64,000 bases of DNA from Gemmatimonadota bacterium (GTDB lineage: Bacteria > Gemmatimonadota > Gemmatimonadetes > Longimicrobiales > Longimicrobiaceae). The first letter of the stretch is position 1, and every line of letters begins with the position of its first letter. The DNA is taken from NCBI GenBank assembly GCA_028287185.1, contig JAQBQD010000217.1:1-64000 (forward strand), given 5' to 3'. Shown piece by piece: positions 17,982-25,419 of this stretch. A program made the position numbers and the translations under genes. The notes beneath the pieces were generated by a model, which saw only the letters and a program-made list of their open reading frames with translations, ran no database searches and was not told where the DNA came from.

Positions 17982-18275
17982 TTAGAAACTTGCCCGTAGC
18001 TCGATTGCGCACTGCCCTCCGGACCCGGAAGCCGATGTGACCTCCCGTGCATCGAGTTTTGGTTCAGCAGGCGCTCCTCGCGATGCGAAATCTCCGCAGT
18101 TGCACGCGCAAGCTGCGTTTGCCGGGAGGTCTACGAAGTGCGGCTCGTCCCCGCCGGTGATCTCGTACCGCCGGTCACCCAGAGGGAGTGCCTGGAGCGC
18201 GACGGCACGCTCCAGTCGCCCCAGCTCGATCCCGAACGCCTGGTCGCCGCTGAAGATGGATGCCTCATCGCCCAT
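17982..18275 (-). pseudogene. SWIM-like zinc-finger protein, C-terminus probably truncated
   Basis: A 97-residue frame from ATG 18275. Residues 37-67 (YEITGGDEPHFVDL, then CACNCGDFASRG) look like the first half of a SWIM zinc finger, with its CxCGDF hallmark. The expected CxH second half is absent. From about residue 68 the sequence turns into unrelated low-complexity text and stops at 17982. Base composition also changes near 18,075, where the phosphorothioation island begins. My reading is that the island truncated this backbone gene. It could instead be a complete small protein with a divergent finger. Confidence 0.45.
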
Positions 18276-18289
18276 GCGTGCCGTCGGGC

Positions 18290-18409
18290 TCAGGGCTCCG
18301 GCGCCGCAACGACGTCGGCCGGCTGCGGCGGCGGCGGCGTCTCGGGTGCGTCGGGCATGCCCTCGTCGGAGGCGAGCGCCGCCAGGTAGTCCTCGTACAT
18401 GTCGGGCAT
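18290..18409 (-). CDS. Small hypothetical protein (39 residues)
   Basis: A short frame from ATG 18409 beginning MPDMYEDYLAALASDEG and ending in a proline-rich tail. Upstream in the same frame a TCTRC motif precedes the ATG without a usable start codon, so the true gene may have been longer with a two-cysteine finger. It lies just downstream of an intrinsic terminator and 14 bases before the SWIM-like gene. The acidic start looks protein-like, but support is limited. Confidence 0.35.
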   Translation of the reverse strand: MPDMYEDYLAALASDEGMPDAPETPPPPQPADVVAAPEP

Positions 18410-18440
18410 GTCGCACCGGGTGCAGGTGAGGTGAAAGACG

Positions 18441-18474
18441 AAAAAGCCGCGGCGCCCAGGAGGGGCGCCGCGGC
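18441..18474 (-). terminator. Rho-independent terminator ending the AAA+/DUF1257/DUF2997 operon
   Basis: A perfect 12-bp stem (GCCGCGGCGCCC / GGGCGCCGCGGC) with a 5-base loop is followed on the minus strand by five T residues. It lies 34 bases after the stop of the last gene of the leftward operon (18508). It is the only hairpin in the window with a clear T-tract. Confidence 0.75.
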
Positions 18475-18507
18475 GTGGACGGGATGTGCAGAGCGGACGG
18501 AGCCGGA

Positions 18508-18753
18508 CTACATCCGCTCTTCGAGCCAGCGGCGCTCCGCATCCAGCGCTTCGCCGCGTAGCGGGAACGGGCCGAGCACCGGCCCGTCGCTCGGCGCCAG
18601 GTCGGCCGTCCAGCCGCCGCCGCCGTCCGGCTCCACGTGGGAAGCCCGGCGGACCGCAGCGACGCCCTCCGCGGCCAGCGCCGCCAGGCGGTCGTCCCAC
18701 AGGAAGCGGACTCTGCCGCCGGGCTCAACGACGACCAGCAGCGAGTCCGGCAT
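18508..18753 (-). CDS. Small hypothetical protein, last gene of AAA+ module
   Basis: An 81-residue protein from ATG 18753 ([20 protein letters not shown]) with an alternating beta-strand start and a C-terminal helix rich in E and R. No family is recognised. It overlaps the DUF2997 gene by 29 bases and is followed by the terminator at 18474, so it closes the operon. The start could be internal, but the [15 protein letters not shown] pattern begins immediately and resembles small beta-rich plasmid proteins. Confidence 0.6.
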   Translation of the reverse strand: MPDSLLVVVEPGGRVRFLWDDRLAALAAEGVAAVRRASHVEPDGGGGWTADLAPSDGPVLGPFPLRGEALDAERRWLEERM

Positions 18754-18919
18754 CGGCGGGCGCCTCCTGGTACAGCTCCGGGGTGGGGCGGTCGCCGGTG
18801 GTCCTGCCCAGCGACGCCTCGATGCCTGCGGTAAGCGTCCGGCAACCGGGTCCGGCGACCCCCTCCGCGCGCACGGTGACGCCGGCCTCCCCATCGATCT
18901 CCACGATCACGACTTCCAC
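18725..18919 (-). CDS. DUF2997 family small protein
   Basis: A 64-residue protein starting at GTG 18919 behind a good SD (GGAGGGAG, 5 bases upstream). Its pattern of an N-terminal strand ([20 protein letters not shown]), then [16 protein letters not shown] and a T-P-E-L-Y segment, matches DUF2997. Members are typically encoded next to DUF1257 and a Ycf46-like AAA+ ATPase, exactly as here. Function is unknown; it may be a substrate or adaptor of the ATPase. It lies 14 bases downstream of the DUF1257 gene. Confidence 0.75.
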   Translation of the reverse strand: MEVVIVEIDGEAGVTVRAEGVAGPGCRTLTAGIEASLGRTTGDRPTPELYQEAPADAGLAAGRR

Positions 18920-18933
18920 GGTATCTCCCTCCG

Positions 18934-19386
18934 TCAGCGGGTGAGGCGGAGCCGGATCATCCCGTCGGCCCCGAGCTGTTCCTGCACGCCGAACCCCTGC
19001 CGCCGGGCCTCGCGCCGGGTGGTCTCCGCGGCGTACTCCTGCCGGAGCCGGGCACACCCGGCGCCCACCTTCTCCTGAAGGCCGAAGCCCCCCATCCAGA
19101 AGTCCCAGAGCAGCGAGTAGCCCGGCCGCCCGTCGCGCCGGCTCACCACGCCGATCTCGTAGGGCTGCGGCCCGCTGGCGCTGCCCGGCGGCAGGCGGAT
19201 GGCGTGCTCGCACCTGCCCAGGTCCTCCGCGGTGAAGCCCGCGGGGAGCGGGTAGTCGCCCACCGTCGCGCCGTACCACCGGTACGTCTCCTGCCCCTGC
19301 ACGAACTCCAGCCCGAGGCGCCGGGACGCCTCCGCCAGGGCGTCGAGGTCGCGGACCTCCAGCTCGATCTCGGCTACGTGGGACAT
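18934..19386 (-). CDS. DUF1257 (Ycf35-like) protein
   Basis: This 150-residue protein matches the DUF1257/Ycf35 pattern: MSHVAEIELEVRDLDALAEA, then a central RWYG...GDYPLP block with a CEHAIRLP stretch, a YEIGVV strand, and a C-terminal half with a LLWDFWMGG region and a helix ending in basic residues. Family function is unknown, but it co-occurs with AAA+ ATPases and DUF2997 on cyanobacterial genomes and on plasmids and phages. It starts at ATG 19386, 75 bases downstream of the 315-residue partner gene, in one leftward operon. Confidence 0.8.
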   Translation of the reverse strand: MSHVAEIELEVRDLDALAEASRRLGLEFVQGQETYRWYGATVGDYPLPAGFTAEDLGRCEHAIRLPPGSASGPQPYEIGVVSRRDGRPGYSLLWDFWMGGFGLQEKVGAGCARLRQEYAAETTRREARRQGFGVQEQLGADGMIRLRLTR

Positions 19387-19461
19387 AGGGTCGGTCTCCT
19401 CCGTGTTCGGGTGGCGGGAGCAGCGCCGGCGCCGGCCGGCCCGGCGCAGCCCCCGTGGTGA

Positions 19462-20409
19462 TCAGTCGGCGACCAGGCTGATGGCGCGGCGCGGCTTGGG
19501 CACCATGAGCCCGTCCATCGCCTGCTGGATCTGGGCGAGCCCGCTGGCGACGGTCGTGCGCGTGTCGGCGTCGGTGCGCAGGTCGTCGGGCCGGACGCCG
19601 CGGACCAGCTCCTGGGCGCGGCCGACCAGCTCCTGGAGCTCGGCGCTGGAGCCGATGTCGAGCTGCCGGAACTCCGCGAAGAAGGCGTTCAGGTTCACGA
19701 GCGCGCTGTTGCGGAACACCTTCGGCTTGCCGTCCTCCTCGCCCGTGAGGCGGTCGGCCAGGTGGGCGACGAGCCCGTTCAGGCGCGCGAGGAAAGCCTC
19801 CTCCGTGAGCCGCACGGCCTCGTCGAAGCGCGAGCGGATGCGCACGCACTCCTGCTCGTAGAGCTGCGGGTGCAGCCTGCGGAGGTAGCTGGGCGGCTCG
19901 AAGGACGGGAAGTCCCACGTGATCGCGAACGCGTCGTCGACGCGCGCCGGGTAGTCGCCCTCGGAGAAGAGGGAGCCGAGGTCGTCGCGGGCGAGGTCCT
20001 GGAGCTGGGGGTACGCCCGTACGAGCCCGGCGACCGCCTCGCGGAGCTCCGCCTGGAAGCCCCGCATCCGCTGGTCGAACACCGCCACCTGGTCCCGCCG
20101 CAGCAGGCGGATCCCCGGCTCGGGGAAGGGCACGGTCATCGACTGCCAGAACTCGGTCGCGGCCGCGTGGACGCGCATCACCGCCCGGAACGCGGGATGG
20201 CTGGTGTCGAGCAGCCGCTTGGTGCCCGCCAGGAGCCGGCGGTCGGCCGCGAAGCTGTCGGCGACCTGCGCGAGCTGCTCGCGCGTGAGGGCCTTGCGGG
20301 TGCCCAGCTTCTCGTGGTGCACCCGGCACGCGAGGGTGCGGTCCTGCAGCTCCGACGCGAAGTCGCGGGTCGCCTCGTCGTCCTGGAAAAGTGCGAGTGC
20401 GCTCGCCAT
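19462..20409 (-). CDS. Hypothetical helical protein of the AAA+ module
   Basis: A 315-residue protein from ATG 20409, two bases after the AAA+ stop. It is largely helical. Features are an early LACRVHHEKLGTRKAL segment, a conserved-looking FWQSMTVPFPEPGIRLL in the first third, a RDQVAVFDQRMRGFQAEL helix, and a central DPSFEPPSYLRRL-like block (WDFPSFEPPSYLRR). A long tail ends in VPKPRRAISLVAD. No catalytic motif is seen. Its fixed place between the AAA+ ATPase and DUF1257 suggests it is a structural partner or substrate adaptor. I do not recognise a named family. Confidence 0.75.
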   Translation of the reverse strand: MASALALFQDDEATRDFASELQDRTLACRVHHEKLGTRKALTREQLAQVADSFAADRRLLAGTKRLLDTSHPAFRAVMRVHAAATEFWQSMTVPFPEPGIRLLRRDQVAVFDQRMRGFQAELREAVAGLVRAYPQLQDLARDDLGSLFSEGDYPARVDDAFAITWDFPSFEPPSYLRRLHPQLYEQECVRIRSRFDEAVRLTEEAFLARLNGLVAHLADRLTGEEDGKPKVFRNSALVNLNAFFAEFRQLDIGSSAELQELVGRAQELVRGVRPDDLRTDADTRTTVASGLAQIQQAMDGLMVPKPRRAISLVAD

Positions 20410-20411
20410 GG

Positions 20412-21995
20412 TCAGTTCCGGTTGGGGTCGTGGGTGACGCGCCGGCTCCTGGGTGCCGGCGCCGGGCGGGTGGCGAGGTGGCGATACACGCCGGGCGCGC
20501 TGGCGGAGAGGAAGCGCCCGTCGGCGGCGCGGCGGAGCTGGTCGAGCTGCTCCGCGGAGGACAGGCTCACGGGCACGACGAAGTCGGCGGCCTCGGCGAG
20601 CGGGCACCGCAGCCTCCACGCGATGTCGCAGCACTGCCGGATCTCCGCTCCCGTCCACCCGTGGTCGCGCGGGAGCGCGCCGTCCGGGTCCAGGCCGTAC
20701 TTCCGCAGCCAGATCTCCCAGATGCGCTCCCGCTCGCCTTCGGTCGGGATGTCGAAGAAGTAGGTGCCGAGCCCGAAGCGCCGCCGCAGCTCGGGCGGCA
20801 GGCTGGTGATGCTGTTCGAGGTCGCGAGCCAGAGCGAGCGGCCGTTGCTCACCGACGTGACGACCTTGAGCGCGGCGCGCAGCTGGCGCTCGCTCTCCCC
20901 CACCAGGCTGCCTTTCACTCCGCCCAGGTCGAGCTGGATGGTGGGGATGCCCGCCTCGTTGCCGCACGCCTTCGCGACCATCGACTTGGCGCTGCCCGGG
21001 GGCCCGACGAAGAGGGCGCCCATCGCGCCCTCGTCCTGCATGTAGCTCAGGATCGTCCCGAGCTGGTCCTGCGAGACGCCGCTGCTGTCCGCGCCATCGC
21101 CGCTCGCCCCCGCCAGGAACTTCTCGATCTCGTCGAGGAAGACCACGGCGCCCGGCGGGGAGTTTCCGGCGAGCACGCGCCCGAGGAAGCCCTTCACGGT
21201 CTCGACGCCGCCGACGTCCGCGAAGCGGCTTCCGCCGCGCTGCACCTTGAGCCCGGGGGTGAGCTCGATCTGCCGCCGCTTGTGCTCCCAGACGGCGTCC
21301 ACGTCGAGCCCGTCGGGGGTCAGGCTCATCGCCGCCACCTGCTCGGCCTGGAACGCCGGGAGGCCCTGCACCGCCTCGACCGCCGCACCGACGTCCTCCT
21401 CGCGCGGCGCCAGCTCCGCGGCCGCGTACACCTCGCGGACGATGACTTCCAGAGCCGCCGGGCCCGGGAGCGGGTCGTCGAGCACGAGCACGTCGCCGGC
21501 GAGCTCGGGCGGGAGGTCGATGGCGGGGGCGAGGAGCACGACCGTGCGCCGGTCCTGCTTGAACTCGTCGCGCAGGTTCCAGAGCGCCTGGATCACCGGG
21601 GGGCTGGCGATCCACCGGTTGGCCATGTGGACCCACAGGACCGTCTCTTCCGGGAGCCGCTGCGCCTGCGTGAACAGCTCCAGCGGGTTGGCGACGGTGG
21701 GGTCGTAGGCGGTCCCGAGCACGGCCTGGCGGACCATGTGGCCGGCGTCGTTGCGGCCGCGCATCCCGCGCGCGCCGTCCCACTCGACCTGCGGGACCTC
21801 CGCCGCCAGCTCACGGCCGATCGTCTCGATGGTGGCCGCCGGGTCCGGGGTGGTGACCGCCACCAGCGGCACGCTGACTCGCCGGGCGGCCTTGAGCGAG
21901 CGGGCCAGGCCGCCGGCGCGGCGGTCCTCCGCGCCCGCCGCTCCCGGCAGCGGGTCCTGGGCCGGAGGTCCAGCCGGATGGGCTCTTGCGATCAT
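20412..21995 (-). CDS. AAA+ ATPase with Walker B preceding Walker A
   Basis: A 527-residue ATPase related to Ycf46-like AAA+ proteins. An N-terminal RecA-like region (LLWVHMANRW, LLAPAIDLPPEL) is followed by the AAA+ core. The order in the core is unusual. The Walker B-like AVVFLDEIEKFL is near residue 282. Walker A FVGPPGSAKSMV is near residue 330. Then come the pore-loop segment GSLVGESERQLR, sensor 1 LATSNSITSLPPELRRRF near 388, and a lid. In ordinary AAA+ proteins Walker A comes first. Start ATG 21995 has an SD only one base away, so initiation could be at a downstream GTG (near residue 40). It heads the five-gene module ending at 18508. Confidence 0.85.
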   Translation of the reverse strand: MIARAHPAGPPAQDPLPGAAGAEDRRAGGLARSLKAARRVSVPLVAVTTPDPAATIETIGRELAAEVPQVEWDGARGMRGRNDAGHMVRQAVLGTAYDPTVANPLELFTQAQRLPEETVLWVHMANRWIASPPVIQALWNLRDEFKQDRRTVVLLAPAIDLPPELAGDVLVLDDPLPGPAALEVIVREVYAAAELAPREEDVGAAVEAVQGLPAFQAEQVAAMSLTPDGLDVDAVWEHKRRQIELTPGLKVQRGGSRFADVGGVETVKGFLGRVLAGNSPPGAVVFLDEIEKFLAGASGDGADSSGVSQDQLGTILSYMQDEGAMGALFVGPPGSAKSMVAKACGNEAGIPTIQLDLGGVKGSLVGESERQLRAALKVVTSVSNGRSLWLATSNSITSLPPELRRRFGLGTYFFDIPTEGERERIWEIWLRKYGLDPDGALPRDHGWTGAEIRQCCDIAWRLRCPLAEAADFVVPVSLSSAEQLDQLRRAADGRFLSASAPGVYRHLATRPAPAPRSRRVTHDPNRN

Positions 21996-22098
21996 TCTCC
22001 TCTGGGGAGGGGATGGACGTATTGCCGCGGTGCCGCTCGCGGCACCGCGGGGCCGGCGAAGCCGCCGGTCGGCGCTCCCGTTCTCGCTGGGGGAGCGG

Positions 22099-22128
22099 CC
22101 CGTGGCCGCGGCGGAGCGCGGCCACGGG
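22099..22128. terminator. Perfect GC hairpin upstream of the AAA+ gene
   Basis: A perfect 12-bp inverted repeat (CCCGTGGCCGCG / CGCGGCCACGGG) with a 6-base loop lies in the 192 bases between the upstream hypothetical gene (stop 22188) and the AAA+ start (21995). There is no T-tract. It may separate two transcription units. Confidence 0.45.
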
Positions 22129-22187
22129 CGGGCGACCGCCGGATGGGGGACGGCGGGGGGGCGTGCAGGCTGGGCGGGTCGCGCCGC

Positions 22188-22613
22188 TCAGCCGCTGGTC
22201 TCCATCTCCAGTGCGTCGCCCTCACCGCGGACTGAGCCCAGCCACACCTCGAGGTTGGCCATGCGCGGCTCGGCCGGGAGTCCACCGGGCACGGACACGA
22301 GCGGGGCATCGGATTCCGCGAGCCGTGCGACGAGCGCGGACGCGAGCGCCTGCGCCGATTCGGCTCCCCCGGGGCAGGCGACCTCGAACGCGACGTGCGC
22401 CGGGTACGCGAAGTGGTACGGGCCTCCGTCCTGCTCCCGCCCGGCGGTGGCGGTGGGGGCGCCCGCGGCGTCGGCGGAGCTGCCGGGCCGGCCCGCCTGT
22501 CGCTCGGCCGCCCCCGCGAGCGAGCGCAGCGCACGTGCAGCCATCAGCAGCACGCTCGCGCACACCGCGCGGAAGCGGCTCGGGGGCCGGGTGGTGTCCA
22601 GGTCGTGTGTCAT
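22188..22613 (-). CDS. Hypothetical protein
   Basis: A 141-residue protein from ATG 22613 (MTHDLDTTRPPSRFRAVCAS). It has one moderately hydrophobic N-terminal stretch, an alanine/glycine-rich linker, and a C-terminal domain that starts PYHFAYPAHVAFEVACPGG and ends in an acidic tail. The C-terminal alpha/beta look (AHVAFEV, ALVARLAE, LEVWLGSV) suggests a small folded domain. No family is recognised. It lies 34 bases downstream of the ligase gene and is the last gene before a hairpin. Confidence 0.6.
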   Translation of the reverse strand: MTHDLDTTRPPSRFRAVCASVLLMAARALRSLAGAAERQAGRPGSSADAAGAPTATAGREQDGGPYHFAYPAHVAFEVACPGGAESAQALASALVARLAESDAPLVSVPGGLPAEPRMANLEVWLGSVRGEGDALEMETSG

Positions 22614-22647
22614 CGAATCAGGGGTGTGGGTGGACGTGCGGGACGGA

Positions 22648-23607
22648 TCAGGGCTCGCGGACCACCTCCCGCGGCTCCTTGTCCCGGCGGAAAGCGACGA
22701 AGACGGGCGACCGGAGACGGCCGTCCGCGGTCCAGTCGGCGAAGCGCACCTCAGCCACGAGGCGGGGCTCGGTCCAGCGCACCGGATCGTCCAGGGCGGG
22801 AGGCGCGGCGAAGGCGCACCGCGGGCACTCCAGGGGGCGGAGGCGCTGGTGCGCGTCGGCCAACTCCCGGCGCGTGAAGCCGGAGCCCACCGATCCCGCG
22901 TAGACGAGATCGCCGCGCTCGTCGTGGTAGCCGAGGACGAGGGCGGCGAACTCGCGGTGCTCCGACGCGGAGACCGTGAAGCCCGCGACGACGAACTCCT
23001 GCCGTCGCGCGGCCTTGATCTTGAGCCACGTCGCGGCCCGCTGGCCGGGCTGGTAGCGGGAGTCCGCCCGCTTGGCGACCAGCCCCTCCCAGCGCTCCGC
23101 GAGCGACCGCGCCAGCAGGGCCGGCCCATCCTCGTCCTGCTCGCCCAGGCGGATCCCCGCCGGGGGATCGGACAGCAGCGCCTCCAGCACCTGCCGGCGC
23201 TCGGCAAGGGGCCGGTCCAGGAGGGCGGCGCCGCCCACGGCGAGCACGTCGAAGGCGACGAGCGCCGCGGGGATGCGGAGCGCCAGCATCCGGACCCGGA
23301 ACGGCTGCTCCACGCCCAGGCGCGACTGGAGCATCTGGAACCCGGCGAACCCGTCGCTCGTGGTGCTGACGATCTCGCCGTCGACCAGGAAGTCGCGGCC
23401 CACGCCGGGGCGGAGCTCGCGAAGGGGCTCCACCAGGTCGGGGAACTGCCGGGTGAGGGAGTTTCCCTTCCGGCTGGTCAGGGTCACCCCGTCGTCGCCC
23501 GCGCGGGCGAGCACGCGGACCCCGTCGTACTTGGGCTCGAAGAGCCACCCCCGCCCCGCGGGCAGGACGGAGGCGGCTTCGGCGAGCATGGGCTGGATCC
23601 CGATCAT
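22648..23607 (-). CDS. ATP-dependent DNA ligase (NHEJ-type, ligase domain only)
   Basis: This 319-residue enzyme matches the ligase module of LigD and LigC. The adenylation lysine lies in FEPKYDGVRV (motif I, near residue 26). Then come TSRKGN, VDGEIV (motif III/IIIa), VAFDVLAV, WEGLVAKRADSRYQPG (motif IV) and WLKIKA (motif V). A C-terminal OB fold follows (GYHDERGDLVYAGSVG and a RWTEPRLVAEVRFADWT motif). The polymerase and 3'-phosphoesterase domains of full LigD are absent. It is eight bases downstream of Ku, so the pair likely performs end joining. Confidence 0.92.
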   Translation of the reverse strand: MIGIQPMLAEAASVLPAGRGWLFEPKYDGVRVLARAGDDGVTLTSRKGNSLTRQFPDLVEPLRELRPGVGRDFLVDGEIVSTTSDGFAGFQMLQSRLGVEQPFRVRMLALRIPAALVAFDVLAVGGAALLDRPLAERRQVLEALLSDPPAGIRLGEQDEDGPALLARSLAERWEGLVAKRADSRYQPGQRAATWLKIKAARRQEFVVAGFTVSASEHREFAALVLGYHDERGDLVYAGSVGSGFTRRELADAHQRLRPLECPRCAFAAPPALDDPVRWTEPRLVAEVRFADWTADGRLRSPVFVAFRRDKEPREVVREP

Positions 23608-23614
23608 GGACGCC

Positions 23615-24388
23615 TCAGGCCGCCTTCCTGGCGGCGAGCGAGGCGCGCAGGACCGCCACCAGGTCGATCACGTCGGTGGCTTCGCGGGCGGGCGCGGCGG
23701 TGAACTCCACCTCTTCGCCCCGTACGCGCGCCTCAATGATCCGCTCCAGGTTCGCGCGGTACTCGTCCGTCCATCCCTCCCCGGCGAGCGTGCCGTCGAA
23801 GCCGGCGACCAGCTGCTCGGCCAGCGCCAGCTCCGCGGGATCGTGCACCGCGTCGGGGAAGGCGAACTCGGGCGCCACCAGCTCGTCGGGCCAGTGCATC
23901 AGCTGGAGGACCAGCGCGGAGCCCGAGACGCGCAGCGCGGCGATCTGCTGCTTGCTCTTCAGGGCGATCTTGCCGACGGCGACCTTGCCCGTGCGCCGGA
24001 TCGCCTCCCGCAGCAGCGCGTACGTGCGCGCGCCCTCCGCCTTGGGGACGACGAAGTACGGGGTGTGGAAGAAGCGCAGGTCCACCTCGCTCTCGGCGAG
24101 AAAGAGCCTGATGTCGAAGCTCCTGGACAGGGGCAGCGCGGCGCGATCCATGTCCTCCTCGGTGAGGACCACGTACTCCCCGGCCGTCACCTCGAAGCCC
24201 TTGGCCAGGTCCGCGAACGCGAGCTCCGCGTCGTCGTGGCTGCAGCACCGCTTCATGGAGATGGGGACCCGGTGCTCGGGGCAGAGCTGCTTGAACGAGA
24301 GGTCCTGCTCGCGGACGCTCGTGTAGAGGGCGACGGGGATGTTCAGCAGCCCGAAGCCGAGCGTGCCGTTCCAGACGCTGCGTGCCAT
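23615..24388 (-). CDS. ku: Ku protein (bacterial NHEJ)
   Basis: A 257-residue Ku homodimer subunit starting at ATG 24388 (MARSVWNGTLGFGLLNIPVA). The Ku core is clear: VREQDLSFKQLC, the Cys/His-containing insert CPEHRVPISMKRCC, YVVLTEEDMDRAALP, and TPYFVVPKAEGARTYALLREA. It binds double-strand ends and recruits the ligase encoded directly downstream (8 bases). The length is typical. The lysine-rich C-terminal tail seen in some Ku proteins is short here (ending SLAARKAA). Confidence 0.93.
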   Translation of the reverse strand: MARSVWNGTLGFGLLNIPVALYTSVREQDLSFKQLCPEHRVPISMKRCCSHDDAELAFADLAKGFEVTAGEYVVLTEEDMDRAALPLSRSFDIRLFLAESEVDLRFFHTPYFVVPKAEGARTYALLREAIRRTGKVAVGKIALKSKQQIAALRVSGSALVLQLMHWPDELVAPEFAFPDAVHDPAELALAEQLVAGFDGTLAGEGWTDEYRANLERIIEARVRGEEVEFTAAPAREATDVIDLVAVLRASLAARKAA

Positions 24389-24418
24389 GGAACCGATCCT
24401 GTTCGAGGGGAAACGGCG

Positions 24419-24451
24419 GCGGCCGCCCCGGCGGAATGCCGGGACGGCCGC
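24419..24451. terminator. GC hairpin between radC-like and ku genes
   Basis: A 14-bp near-perfect stem (GCGGCCGCCCCGGC / GCCGGGACGGCCGC, one G-T pair) with a 5-base loop lies between the radC stop (24523) and the Ku start (24388). Only a weak TTT follows on the minus strand. It probably terminates or attenuates transcription from radC into ku. Confidence 0.5.
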
Positions 24452-24522
24452 TGTCGCTGGAGCCGATCGCCCTTCCGTTCTCACGGCGGAGCGGCCCGCG
24501 GCCGCGCGCCCAGGTTGGCCCG

Positions 24523-25419
24523 CTACGCCGCGAGTACGTCCGGACTCGCCCCCTCCCCCGCGCCGCGCGGCCTCCGCGTCCGGCCCTTGGAGCGACCGAA
24601 GGGGAGGGAGTCGGCATCGTCCGGCATCGCTGCCGCCCACGACGGCACCAGGAGCTCCGCCTCCGCGAACGAGAAGTAGCCGGCGTCCCCCACGATCACG
24701 TGGTCCACGAGCTCCAGGTCCAGTGTCGTGGCCGCCTGACCCAGCTGGTGCGTGAGCCGCCGGTCGAAGGCGGACGCCGCGGGGACGCCGCGGGCTTCGG
24801 GGTCGTTGTGGACCAGGATCAGGCGCCGGGCGTGCTCCCGGAGGACGGGCTGGAACACCTCGCGCGCATGCACGAGCGCGGCCGACCGGAGTCCGCGGCT
24901 GACCACGGCCTCGCGGACGATCTCGTTCCGTTCGTTCAGCACCAGCGCCCAGTACTCGGTCACGTCCAGGTCGCGCATCCGTGAGTGAACGCGCCGGAAG
25001 ACCGCGTCCGAGTCCACGATTCGCTCGCCTGGCTCCAGCGCGTGCTCGGCCGCGAACCGGCGCGCGAGCTCCAGGGCGGCCAGGAGCCGCGCCGTGGCGG
25101 TGGGGGTGATGCCGGCAGCCGCGCAGAGCTCGGACGCCGTCGCGCGCGCCATTCGGCGGAGAGGACCGCGGCCGCCGAGCCCCGGGAGACCGCACAGCAC
25201 CCCGATCGCCCCGGCGTGCGCTCGCTCGCGCCCGAGCCCCGGCTCGAGCAGGATGGACAGGAGCTCGTGCAGGGCGAGGTCGCCGGGGTCGTGGGTGAGG
25301 ATTCGGTCCCTGGAGGTCGTCGCCCCGTGCCGCCGGCGGTGCCTGTGGAGGACGTCCCGCGCCGCATCCGCCGCCTCTCGGTCGAACGACGCCATGGCCG
25401 GATCGAGCGGGAGGGTCAT
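24523..25419 (-). CDS. radC: RadC-like JAB/MPN-domain protein with altered metal motif
   Basis: A 298-residue RadC/JAB protein. The N-terminal helix-hairpin-helix UPF0758 region is present (GDLALHELLSILL). The JAB domain has the conserved glutamate (HAREVFQP) and the C-terminal VDHVIVGDAGYFSFAE. The usual HxHPSG...SxxD zinc motif reads HNDP...SAFD: the second histidine is aspartate and two extra residues separate it from the serine. Catalysis could be lost or altered. RadC-like proteins are frequent on mobile elements, with disputed repair roles. The start ATG at 25419 overlaps the upstream stop by 4 bases (ATGA). Confidence 0.88.
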   Translation of the reverse strand: MTLPLDPAMASFDREAADAARDVLHRHRRRHGATTSRDRILTHDPGDLALHELLSILLEPGLGRERAHAGAIGVLCGLPGLGGRGPLRRMARATASELCAAAGITPTATARLLAALELARRFAAEHALEPGERIVDSDAVFRRVHSRMRDLDVTEYWALVLNERNEIVREAVVSRGLRSAALVHAREVFQPVLREHARRLILVHNDPEARGVPAASAFDRRLTHQLGQAATTLDLELVDHVIVGDAGYFSFAEAELLVPSWAAAMPDDADSLPFGRSKGRTRRPRGAGEGASPDVLAA

